From NCBI RefSeq assembly GCF_900182665.1, contig NZ_FXTL01000004.1, positions 119,170 to 183,169 of the forward strand: 64,000 nucleotides of DNA, given 5' to 3'. Positions 27,783 through 34,830 of this stretch are shown here, in pieces. The position numbers and the translations under genes were made by a program. Source of the DNA: Propioniciclava tarda (lineage in GTDB: Bacteria; Actinomycetota; Actinomycetes; Propionibacteriales; Propionibacteriaceae). Below the pieces are notes generated by a model, which worked only from the letters and a program-made list of their open reading frames with translations, had not been told where the DNA came from and ran no database searches. Position 1 is the first letter of the stretch; each line of letters begins with the position of its first letter.

Positions 27783-27798
27783 CAGCGCCAGTGCTGGC

Positions 27799-28344
27799 CT
27801 ACTCTCCGGTTTCGCCGTCGATCGCCTCGCGCAGCAGGTCAGCGTGGCCGTTGTGTCGCGCGTACTCCTCGATCATGTGGACCAGCACCCAGCGCAGCGA
27901 CACCGCGCCGCGTCCGCCCCAGGCGGGGTGCGTGCGGTCGAGAGCGTCGGCGTCCGCTGTGATCAGGCGTCCGACGAGACGATTGGACGCCGCCACGCGC
28001 GAAGCCCAGAAGGCGCGCAACTCGTCGCCGGACTTGGTGGGGGCGGCGTGCCACTCCCAGTCGGGATCGCTCGTCCAGTCGACGGACGCCCAGGGCTCGG
28101 GGGAGGGCTGCTCGGCGACGACGGTGGCGAACCAGTAGTCCTCGACGTAGGTGAGGTGGTGGAGCAGTCCCGCGAGGGTGATCGTGCTCGGCGGATGCGG
28201 GGTGCGGAGCTGGTCGTCGCCCAGCCCGCGCGTGCGCCACTCGAGCGTGGCGCGCTGGAAGTCCAGGAAGCCCAGGAGGGTGTCCAGTTCGCCGGCTGAG
28301 GTGGGGGGTTCCGGGCGGCCCTGGTCGTCGATGACAACATCCAT
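27799..28344 (-). CDS. DinB/DUF664 family protein (mycothiol-transferase-like)
   Basis: A 181-residue four-helix protein of the DinB-like superfamily. The metal-binding histidines appear to be in LLHHLTYVEDYWFATV and the pair in MIEEYARHNGHADLLRE near the C-terminus, the pattern of DUF664. In actinobacteria many such proteins are thiol-dependent S-transferases that use mycothiol; the substrate here is unknown. Start ATG 28344 (GACGAC context, no strong ribosome site) is the first that fits the family. A family-1 repeat starts 18 bp upstream. Confidence 0.85.
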   Translation of the reverse strand: MDVVIDDQGRPEPPTSAGELDTLLGFLDFQRATLEWRTRGLGDDQLRTPHPPSTITLAGLLHHLTYVEDYWFATVVAEQPSPEPWASVDWTSDPDWEWHAAPTKSGDELRAFWASRVAASNRLVGRLITADADALDRTHPAWGGRGAVSLRWVLVHMIEEYARHNGHADLLREAIDGETGE

Positions 28345-28361
28345 GGGCTGAGGCTAGGCGC

Positions 28362-28443
28362 CAACCCGGTTTTGGTCACTCTCAGCGAGCCCGGAGGGTC
28401 GATTCGGCGTCCAGAAGAGGTTGAGGGTGACGAGGACCGTGTC
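28362..28443. repeat. REPIN-like element, family 1 copy C (degenerate right arm)
   Basis: The left arm CAACCCGGTTTTGGTCACTC is intact and followed by CAG. The right arm GTTGAGGGTGACGAGGACC is diverged. The size matches the other copies. Confidence 0.75.
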
Positions 28444-28503
28444 GGGAGCGGCGCTTTGGGTCGAGCGGATCAGGGTCGCGCGACGGCGTCCGAACGGGAG
28501 AAC

Positions 28504-29247
28504 TCAGCTGACGAGGGTGCGCAGGAAGGCGGCGTCCGTCTCGTAGCCGCGGACGTGGTCGAGCAACTCGGTGTTGCCGGTGCTCTTGGACTGGCCGCGG
28601 GTGAAGTCGGCGAGGTCGTCGAGGCGGGTGACGACCATCCGCAGGATGTCTTGCGTGGAGGCGTCCGAGCCATAAGTGTCGCGCAGGAGGCGGAGGCGTC
28701 CCATGAGGTTGTAGGACGCGGTCGGCGCGTCCGGGTTGTCGGGACCCATCAGGGGCACGAGCCGGTAGGCGAGGTAGGCGAGGTCCCAGAGGCGGGGGCC
28801 GGGGGAGGCGAAGTCCCAGTCGATGACGCCGACCAGCTGACGGTCGCGGAAGACGAAGTTGTAGGGCGCGAAGTCGTTGTGGCAGACCACCTCGGCGGGC
28901 TGGTGGCGGGCCGCGCGCCAGACATGCGCTGGGGCGTCGAAGCCGACGGTCGCGTCGTGCAACTGCCGTAGCCAGGTGGCGGCGGTGGTCAGGACGGCCT
29001 CGTCGTAGACCCAGTCCGGAAGCGGGTAGGTGGGCACCTTGCCCTTGAGGTAGGTGAGCGACTCGCGTCCATCGGCGTGCCAGCCCTGCGGCTCAGGGCA
29101 CCAGTCGATGCCCTGGTCGCGCAGGTGCGTGAGGAGTTTCTGGACGGTCGCCGTCCACGGGCCCGACTCGCGCAGCACCTGCTCCCCCAGCCGCGCCACG
29201 GGCGTGGTGTTGCCGCCCTTCAGCTGCTTCTCGACCGGCTCGACCAC
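28504..29247 (-). CDS. Aminoglycoside-phosphotransferase-fold kinase (APH family)
   Basis: A 247-residue APH/choline-kinase-fold protein. The catalytic loop is VVCHNDFAPYNFVFRD (HxDxxxxN type) and the metal-binding DFG equivalent is GVIDWDFASPGPRLWDLAY. The N-terminal lobe is short compared with true aminoglycoside kinases. Such enzymes phosphorylate small molecules (sugars, amino alcohols, drugs), and the target cannot be told. It is 15 bp upstream of the pdxT stop region only by convergence of gene order on the same strand: pdxS-pdxT-this gene run in series, so it could be the tail of the pdx transcript. Confidence 0.85.
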   Translation of the reverse strand: MVEPVEKQLKGGNTTPVARLGEQVLRESGPWTATVQKLLTHLRDQGIDWCPEPQGWHADGRESLTYLKGKVPTYPLPDWVYDEAVLTTAATWLRQLHDATVGFDAPAHVWRAARHQPAEVVCHNDFAPYNFVFRDRQLVGVIDWDFASPGPRLWDLAYLAYRLVPLMGPDNPDAPTASYNLMGRLRLLRDTYGSDASTQDILRMVVTRLDDLADFTRGQSKSTGNTELLDHVRGYETDAAFLRTLVS

Positions 29248-29262
29248 GGACGCGACTCTACT

Positions 29263-29886
29263 TCACGCGATGCCGAGAAGGTTTCGGTGGAAGAGCGTCG
29301 TTCCGGTCAGTTCCGGATGGAACGCGATGCCGGTGATGTTTCCCTGTCGGACGCCGACCGTCGCCTCCCCACGGCGCGCGATGACCTGGACGCTGGGGCC
29401 GACGCGGTCGACCCGTGGGGCGCGGATGAAGGCGACCGTGGCGGGGCCGTCCGCGGTGTCGAGGTCGACCTCGGCCGAGTCGACCTGCGAGCCGAACGCG
29501 TTGCGACGGACGTCGATGTCGAGCAGTCCGAGCGATTGCTGGCCGGGGGCGGGGTCGAGGACGGTCTTGGCGAGCAGGACGAGTCCGGCGCAGGTGCCCA
29601 GCGTGGGGACGCCGGACGCGATCGTGGCGCGCAGGGGCTCGAAGAGGTCGAAGATGCGGAGCAGCCGGTCGATCGTGGACGACTCACCGCCCGGCAGGAC
29701 CAGCGCGTCGACGCGGGGGCCGTCGGGTCCGACGAGGTCTTTCGCCGTCCGGACGTAGGTCACGCGGGCGCCCAGGCCGAACAGCAGCTCGGCGTGCTCC
29801 CGGACGCCGCCCTGCAACGCCAGGACGCCGACGGTGCGAGCCTTGGTGGCGGACTTGCTGTTCCCTGACAACAACAACTCCGCCAC
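29263..29886 (-). CDS. pdxT: Pyridoxal 5'-phosphate synthase glutaminase subunit
   Basis: A glutamine amidotransferase that feeds ammonia to PdxS. It has VGVLALQGGVREHAELL, VLPGGESSTIDRLL, the nucleophile Cys99 in LGTCAGLVLLAK, and the His190/Glu192 of AFHPELTGT. From GTG 29886 the protein is 207 residues with a 17-residue extension before the conserved core. No ATG lies near the core, and the frame stays open for 166 more codons upstream to an ATG overlapping the pdxS stop, through repeat DNA and a ligD-like fragment. The true start is therefore uncertain: GTG 29886, a nearby TTG, or a coupled start at 30384 giving a long disordered N-terminus. Confidence 0.85.
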   Translation of the reverse strand: MAELLLSGNSKSATKARTVGVLALQGGVREHAELLFGLGARVTYVRTAKDLVGPDGPRVDALVLPGGESSTIDRLLRIFDLFEPLRATIASGVPTLGTCAGLVLLAKTVLDPAPGQQSLGLLDIDVRRNAFGSQVDSAEVDLDTADGPATVAFIRAPRVDRVGPSVQVIARRGEATVGVRQGNITGIAFHPELTGTTLFHRNLLGIA

Positions 29887-30031
29887 GAATCCCGTCGACG
29901 CGGTTTCGTGCGATGCACTGCGCGCTAAACCCGGGTGTTCGCGACCCGTTCCCGCAGTGGTCCGGTGCTCAATGCCCAAGGAGGCCGGATCCCAGATCTT
30001 GCCCTTGGCCGTGCGCGACTGGGGCCGCTCG

Positions 30032-30088
30032 TCGGGTCCGGGCGCGACGATCTCGCCGTCGATGGCCGCCGCACGATCGCCGCCACCT
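30032..30088 (-). pseudogene. Fragment similar to the LigD ligase domain
   Basis: About 48 of 57 bases match ligD positions 23736-23793, including the shared GCGACGATCTCGCCGTCGAT. Translated on the minus strand it reads AAIDGEIVAPGPDERP, against [16 protein letters not shown] in LigD. It is too short to function and is most simply a scrap of a second ligase gene or of ligD carried in with the repeats. Confidence 0.7.
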
Positions 30089-30139
30089 TGGGAGCTGGGC
30101 AGCCCTCCCCCCAGCCGTGGGCGTCGGCCTCCCGACGCT

Positions 30140-30189
30140 CGACTGGGTGCTGGGTGTCCCGGAGAACCGGGAGTCTGAGCACCCAGTCG
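30140..30189. repeat. Palindromic repeat, ACTGGGTGCT family, copy 2
   Basis: Perfect arms CGACTGGGTGCT (30140-30151) and AGCACCCAGTCG (30178-30189) around a centre with CCGGAGAACCGGGAGT. Copy 3 follows 46 bp later in the same orientation. Confidence 0.9.
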
Positions 30190-30235
30190 TGGCGGGGCCG
30201 GGTTAGCGGCCGAGCGGGTGTGGCCTCCGGACGCT

Positions 30236-30285
30236 CGACTGGGTGCTGGCTGTTCCGGAGAACCGGGAGTCTGAGCACCCAGTCG
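30236..30285. repeat. Palindromic repeat, ACTGGGTGCT family, copy 3
   Basis: Perfect arms CGACTGGGTGCT (30236-30247) and AGCACCCAGTCG (30274-30285); the centre TTCCGGAGAACCGGGAGT is almost the same as copy 2. The sequence just upstream of both copies (CGACGCT or GGACGCT) is also shared, so the unit may be a little longer than the palindrome. Confidence 0.9.
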
Positions 30286-30377
30286 CGGCGGGGCGGTGTG
30301 GCCGGTCCCCTCCGAGGTCGTTCCTAGCGCCAGCCCGGGCGCGGCCGTAGCCGTGCCGTCGGCGTCCAACTGGTGCA

Positions 30378-31280
30378 TCACCAACCGCGCTCGGCGAGCC
30401 GGTGCGGGGCGGGGACGTCGGCGACGTTGATGCCGACCATGGCCTCGCCGAGTCCACGCGAGACCTCGGCGATGACGGCCGGGTCGTTGAACTGGGCCGT
30501 CGCCTTGACGATCGCGGCGGCGCGGGCGGCAGGATTGCCCGACTTGAAGATGCCCGAGCCCACGAAGACGCCGTCAGCGCCGAGCTGCATCATCATCGCG
30601 GCGTCGGCCGGGGTGGCGACGCCGCCCGCGACGAACAGCACGACGGGCAGCTCGCCGGTCTCGGCGACCTCGCGAACGAGTTCGTAGGGCGCCTGCAGGT
30701 TCTTGGCGGCGACGTACAGCTCCTCGGGATCGGAGAGGAACGTGGCCTGGAGGTTGGCGATCTCGCGGCGGATCGTCCGGATGTGCTTCGTCGCCTCGGA
30801 CACGTCGCCGGTGCCGGCCTCGCCCTTGGAGCGGATCATCGCCGCGCCCTCGGTGATGCGCCGTAGCGCCTCGCCCAGGTTGGTCGCGCCGCACACGAAA
30901 GGCACCGTGAAGGCGTGCTTGTCGATGTGATTGACGAAGTCAGCAGGCGAAAGCACCTCGGACTCGTCGATGTAGTCGACCTTCAGGTACTCCAGCACCT
31001 GGGCCTCGACGAAGTGCCCGATGCGGGCCTTCGCCATCACCGGGATCGAGACGGCGTCGATGATGCCCGCGATCAGATCGGGGTCGCTCATCCGCGCCAC
31101 GCCGCCTTGGGAGCGGATGTCGGCCGGCACGCGCTCGAGCGCCATGACGGCGACGGCGCCGGCGTCCTCGGCGATCTTGGCCTGGTCAGGGGTGACGACG
31201 TCCATGATGACGCCGCCCTTCAGCATGTCCGCGAGTCCGCGCTTGACGAGTCGGGTGCCGGTGGTGTTCGAAGTGGTCAC
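30378..31280 (-). CDS. pdxS: Pyridoxal 5'-phosphate synthase lyase subunit
   Basis: A 300-residue TIM-barrel subunit that makes PLP from ribose 5-phosphate, glyceraldehyde 3-phosphate and ammonia. Very conserved blocks are [31 protein letters not shown], the substrate lysine in [24 protein letters not shown], and [15 protein letters not shown] with [15 protein letters not shown] 31280 is the start. It is transcribed away from the MocR regulator pdxR, and pdxT follows after an unusually long repeat-filled gap. Confidence 0.97.
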   Translation of the reverse strand: MTTSNTTGTRLVKRGLADMLKGGVIMDVVTPDQAKIAEDAGAVAVMALERVPADIRSQGGVARMSDPDLIAGIIDAVSIPVMAKARIGHFVEAQVLEYLKVDYIDESEVLSPADFVNHIDKHAFTVPFVCGATNLGEALRRITEGAAMIRSKGEAGTGDVSEATKHIRTIRREIANLQATFLSDPEELYVAAKNLQAPYELVREVAETGELPVVLFVAGGVATPADAAMMMQLGADGVFVGSGIFKSGNPAARAAAIVKATAQFNDPAVIAEVSRGLGEAMVGINVADVPAPHRLAERGW

Positions 31281-31302
31281 GAGGGTCTAGTTTGGCGTGA
31301 TA

Positions 31303-31350
31303 CTGGTCCGGTTGCAGGTCCGGAAATGGACGGTTGGTGTTGGTCCAGTT
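31303..31350. promoter_or_regulatory. Divergent pdxS/pdxR control region with direct repeats
   Basis: TGGTCCGGTT (31304-31313) and TGGTCCAGTT (31341-31350) are direct repeats 37 bp apart, with a third related word CTAGTTTGG near 31287. Direct repeats in the divergent gap are the usual binding sites of MocR-type PdxR regulators, which activate pdxST and repress themselves when PLP is low or high respectively. Confidence 0.55.
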
Positions 31351-31402
31351 TGGAACGGTGCCGAGTCCGGTCGAAAGCGAGGGAGAGGAGCCGAGGGAGG
31401 TC

Positions 31403-32803
31403 ATGCGGACGCAACGCGAGGTCACCCTGCCGCTGGCTGTCCAGCGGGACGCCGACGCGCCGCTCCCCGACCAGCTGGTTTCCCAGCTCCGGACGCTACT
31501 CGCGCAAGGCGTCCTGCGACCCGGGGACGTCCTGCCGAGCACTCGCGCGCTGGCGTCCCATCTGGGCATCTCGAGGGGCAGCGTCGTGACGGCGTACGAC
31601 CAGCTGCTCGCGGAGGGGTGGTTCGACGGCGCGGCGGGACGGTCGACGACGGTGAATCCGCGGCTGCACGAGGTGCATCCGGAGCCTTCCTCGCCAGCCC
31701 CGCCGGGGGTCGAGATGCCGGTGGCCCGGCCGCCGCTGATCGACTTGCGTCCGGGGCAGCCGATGCAGTCCGGGGTGGTGGGTCCGGCGTGGCGGGCGGC
31801 GTGGCGCCGCGCCGCGGACGCCCCCGTGGACGTCGGCCTGCCCGCGCTGGGTTGGCCGCCCCTGCGCGCCGCCATCGCCGACCACCTGCGCCGGATGCGT
31901 GCCGTGGTGCGCCCGCCCGACGAGGTCGCGATCACGGCCGGCGGACGCGAGGGGCTGGCATTGCTCCTGACCGCCACCCGCGCCCGCAGCGTCGGCGTCG
32001 AGGACCCGGGCTTTCCCTCCCTGCGGCGGGTGCTGACGGGCGCCGGCGTCGACGTGCGTCCGCTGCCGGTGGACGCCCACGGCCTCGTCACAGCGACGTT
32101 GCCACACGACCCCCCGGACCTGATCGTCGTCACCCCGAGCCACCAATACCCGCTCGGCGGCTCGCTCCCGATCGACCGGCGTCAGCAGTTGCTGGCATGG
32201 GCCTCGGCGAGGGGCGTCCTGGTCGTCGAGGACGACTACGACTCCGAGCTGCGCTACACCTCGGCACCGTTGCCCGCCCTCACGGCCCTGGACGCCGCCG
32301 GTCGCGTGGCCCTGCTGGGCACGTTCGCGAAGACGCTGACCCCGGCGCTGGCGACGGGCTATCTCGTCGTGCCGCCGCAGTTGGTGGACGCCGTCACACA
32401 GGCCCGGTCGCACGTCGGCCAGCCGGTGAACCTCGTCACGCAGCGGGCCGTGGCCGACTATCTGGCGTCCGGCGCCCTCGGGCGCCACACCCAGCGCATG
32501 CGCAACCTCTACCGCCGCCGACGCGCCCAGGTCGTGCGCGCGCTGCGCGACCTACCGGACGTGCGCGTCTACCCCATGGACGGCGGCCTGCACGCGGTCG
32601 TCGAGCACGATCGGCCGGAGGCGTCCGTGATCCAGGCCCTCGCCGAGCGCGGCGTGGCGGTCTCGGCGCTGAGCGACTACTGGGCCGGACGCGGCTCGCG
32701 TCGGGGACTCGTATTCGGCTTCGGCGGACCCTCCGACGCCGATCTGGCCGCTGGCCTCGCGACGATCCGGGACGTGTTGTCATCTGAGGACCCGGTGATC
32801 TAG
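31403..32803 (+). CDS. pdxR: MocR-family transcriptional regulator of PLP synthesis
   Basis: A 466-residue GntR/aminotransferase chimera. Residues ~1-75 are a winged HTH (PLPDQLVSQLRTLLAQGVLR, STRALASHLGISRGSVVTAY). Residues ~110-460 are a fold-type I aminotransferase domain with VVTPSHQYPLGGSLP, LVVEDDYDSELRY and the PLP lysine in LGTFAKTLTPAL. ATG 31403 behind GGGAGG is preferred; longer starts would run into the direct-repeat control region. Its placement divergent from pdxS is the canonical pdxR arrangement, so it probably senses PLP and controls pdxST. Confidence 0.92.
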   Translation: MRTQREVTLPLAVQRDADAPLPDQLVSQLRTLLAQGVLRPGDVLPSTRALASHLGISRGSVVTAYDQLLAEGWFDGAAGRSTTVNPRLHEVHPEPSSPAPPGVEMPVARPPLIDLRPGQPMQSGVVGPAWRAAWRRAADAPVDVGLPALGWPPLRAAIADHLRRMRAVVRPPDEVAITAGGREGLALLLTATRARSVGVEDPGFPSLRRVLTGAGVDVRPLPVDAHGLVTATLPHDPPDLIVVTPSHQYPLGGSLPIDRRQQLLAWASARGVLVVEDDYDSELRYTSAPLPALTALDAAGRVALLGTFAKTLTPALATGYLVVPPQLVDAVTQARSHVGQPVNLVTQRAVADYLASGALGRHTQRMRNLYRRRRAQVVRALRDLPDVRVYPMDGGLHAVVEHDRPEASVIQALAERGVAVSALSDYWAGRGSRRGLVFGFGGPSDADLAAGLATIRDVLSSEDPVI

Positions 32804-32814
32804 GGGGTAAGCCG

Positions 32815-32869
32815 TTGGCTGAGCTCGTCGAAGCCCCTCGAGAGTGTGCGGCTTCGACAAGCTCAGCCA
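32815..32869. repeat. Inverted pair of CTTCGACAAGCTCAG-family elements
   Basis: TTGGCTGAGCTCGTCGAAGC at 32815 and GGCTTCGACAAGCTCAGCCA at 32850 face each other 14 bp apart, forming a ~20-bp stem just after the pdxR stop. It could act as a terminator-like hairpin, though there is no T tract. Confidence 0.85.
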
Positions 32870-32897
32870 GCGATAGCAGGGCTTGAAAGGTGGGCCG

Positions 32898-32981
32898 CAA
32901 CCCGATTCTGCGCACTCTCAGTGGGCTCGTGCGCATGAACCGCGCCGAACTGGGTCGTTGAGAGTGCGCAAATCCGGGTTG
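32898..32981. repeat. REPIN-like element, family 1 copy D
   Basis: Arms CAACCCGATTCTGCGCACTC and GAGAGTGCGCAAATCCGGGT, both ends intact, 84 bp in total. The inner word is GCGCACTCTCA rather than GGTCACTCTCA, a sub-variant shared with copy E at 43245. Confidence 0.85.
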
Positions 32982-33039
32982 ACCACCCTGAGCCCAGCGC
33001 GGACCAAGGCCGCCCGAGGCGTCCACCTACACTCGATGC

Positions 33040-34752
33040 ATGCACAGCGGGGCCCTGATCGCGGGGCGCTACCGGCTCCTCGACCCCATCGGCTCCGGGT
33101 CGATGGGGCACGTGTGGCATGCCCAGGACGAGCGGCTGCACCGGGAGGTCGCGGTCAAGATCGTCGATCTCGCCCAGGCCAGCGAGACCGTCACGGCTGA
33201 GCGGTTCAACAGCGAGGTCGTCGCGATCGCCCGGCTCAACCATCCGAACGTGGTCACGACGTTCGATGCCGGCGTCGAGGACCACCTCGCCTACCTGGTG
33301 ATGGAGCTTCTCCACGGCGAGTCCCTGGCCGAGCGGCTGCGTCGCGGACCACTGCCGATCCTCGCCGCCGCGCGCATCGGCGCCGAGGTCGGCCAGGCCC
33401 TGGAGGCCGGTCACGCCGTCGGCGTGGTCCATCGCGACATCAAGCCGGGCAACGTCTTCCTGGCCACGACGGGGGCCGTCAAGGTCCTCGACTTCGGCAT
33501 CGCCGAGTCGTCCGGCGACGGCACGGATTCGCCCGCCGCCCTGGCCGTCGGCACCGCCGCCTACATGTCGCCCGAGCAGGCCATGGCCCGCCGGGCCGGG
33601 CCGGCGTCCGATGTCTACTCCCTCGGCTGCCTCGTCTACGCCATGCTCTGCGCCCGGCCGCCGTTCGTCGGCGTGACCGCGGTGGACGTCGCTCAGCAGC
33701 ACGTGAACGTCGCGCCCGTGCCGCTTCGTCAGGCTAGGCCGGGGGTGCCCTCCGACCTGGACTCCCTTGTCAACGCCATGTTGGCCAAGGACGTCGAGGC
33801 TCGCCCCTCCGCTTCGGACGCCGCCGCGCGCCTTCGCGGGTTGGCGTCCCCGACCAGATCGGACGCCGACGCGACGGCCGTCCTGCCTGCGGCGGGAGCG
33901 GTTGCAGCGGTGGTGCTGCCCGCGGCGAGTGCGGCCGCGACGGCAGCGCTGCCGGTCGTCGCGTCCGCCGGTCCCGAGGCGACCGCGGTGCTCCTGACTC
34001 AGGACGCCGCCGCGGGAGCGACCGCGGTGCTCCCCCCGACCCCGCCCGTCCAGCCGCTAGTGACGTCACCCCTGCCGAGCTCGTCGCAGTTCCCGCCGGT
34101 GGCGCCCGCGATGGTCCGGGCGAACCAGTGGACGCCTCCGGCCGCGTCGGCGCGTCCGCAGTTCACGGCCCCGCCCCCCGGACGACCCACCGTCACGACG
34201 AACCGCACCCCGCCGGGCAGCCGGTGGTTCAAGCGCGGAGTGATCGGCGTGCTGGTCGCCATGCTGGCGGTGGTCCTGGTGGGCGCCGCCTGGCTCGGAC
34301 TGCAGAAGGTGGCCTCGGTCGTCCCGACCCAACCGCCGGCGACGGCGTCCCCCTCGAAGAAGGCGACCCCGACGCCCACCCCGACGCCGAAGCCAACACC
34401 CACGCCGACGTCGAAACCGACGCTCGTCCTGCCGACCATGCCGACGATCCAGCTGCCGCCGATGCCGCCGATGCCTGATCCCGGACGCCTCGCGCTGCAG
34501 GGGGCGGTCGACACCGTCTCCGCCGCGCTGGACTCCTGGTCGCCCGAGACGGACGCCGAGCGCGCGGCGAAGCAGCAGTTGACGGACAGCTGGGCCACGG
34601 CGTCCGACCGGATTCTTGCCGGTGACAAGGCCAAACAGGCGTTGACGCAGTTCAGCAACCAGGCGAAGTCGCTGCGCAACTCCAAGGCGATCTCGACGGC
34701 CGACTACGCCACGTTGACCGTCGCCCTGCAGGCCGTCGGGCTGCTGCTGTAG
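33040..34752 (+). CDS. Membrane-anchored Ser/Thr protein kinase (PknB-like)
   Basis: A 570-residue Hanks-type kinase. Residues 8-265 are the catalytic domain: glycine loop IGSGSMGHVW, Lys40 in VAVKIVDL, catalytic Asp133 in HRDIKPGNVF, DFG at 151-153, and the APE-like MSPEQ. Residues ~280-390 are an Ala/Val/Pro-rich, probably disordered juxtamembrane region, ~400-423 a transmembrane helix (GVIGVLVAMLAVVLVGAAWL), and outside the membrane a PT/KP repeat spacer followed by a ~90-residue helical domain. There are no PASTA repeats, so it is not the cell-wall PknB itself. Signal and targets are unknown. It starts at ATG 33040, 58 bp after a family-1 repeat. Confidence 0.92.
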   Translation: MHSGALIAGRYRLLDPIGSGSMGHVWHAQDERLHREVAVKIVDLAQASETVTAERFNSEVVAIARLNHPNVVTTFDAGVEDHLAYLVMELLHGESLAERLRRGPLPILAAARIGAEVGQALEAGHAVGVVHRDIKPGNVFLATTGAVKVLDFGIAESSGDGTDSPAALAVGTAAYMSPEQAMARRAGPASDVYSLGCLVYAMLCARPPFVGVTAVDVAQQHVNVAPVPLRQARPGVPSDLDSLVNAMLAKDVEARPSASDAAARLRGLASPTRSDADATAVLPAAGAVAAVVLPAASAAATAALPVVASAGPEATAVLLTQDAAAGATAVLPPTPPVQPLVTSPLPSSSQFPPVAPAMVRANQWTPPAASARPQFTAPPPGRPTVTTNRTPPGSRWFKRGVIGVLVAMLAVVLVGAAWLGLQKVASVVPTQPPATASPSKKATPTPTPTPKPTPTPTSKPTLVLPTMPTIQLPPMPPMPDPGRLALQGAVDTVSAALDSWSPETDAERAAKQQLTDSWATASDRILAGDKAKQALTQFSNQAKSLRNSKAISTADYATLTVALQAVGLLL

Positions 34753-34830
34753 GCGTTCACTTGGGCGTGTGAACGGACGCCGCCCGCGGCCCGTCGGAAA
34801 GTGTCGGTGGCCGCTGGCAGGATGATCGGC

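Larger units (their letters stand above)
29887..30377. other. pdxS-pdxT gap filled with repeats and gene debris
   Basis: A 491-bp stretch where most genomes have pdxS and pdxT nearly abutting. It contains two ACTGGGTGCT-family palindromes, a ligD-like fragment (30032-30088), and a further part rich in GC words. The minus-strand frame through it is open and in phase with pdxT. No separate gene or terminator was recognised. Confidence 0.75.

Noticed and set aside
32815..32869. A classical Rho-independent terminator after pdxR
   Set aside because: The stem is good but built from the repeat family and there is no T tract after it; kept as a repeat.
34360..34440. Minisatellite in the kinase gene (Pro-Thr repeat)
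   Set aside because: It is an imperfect Pro/Thr codon run typical of extracytoplasmic spacers of such kinases, with no conserved DNA unit.
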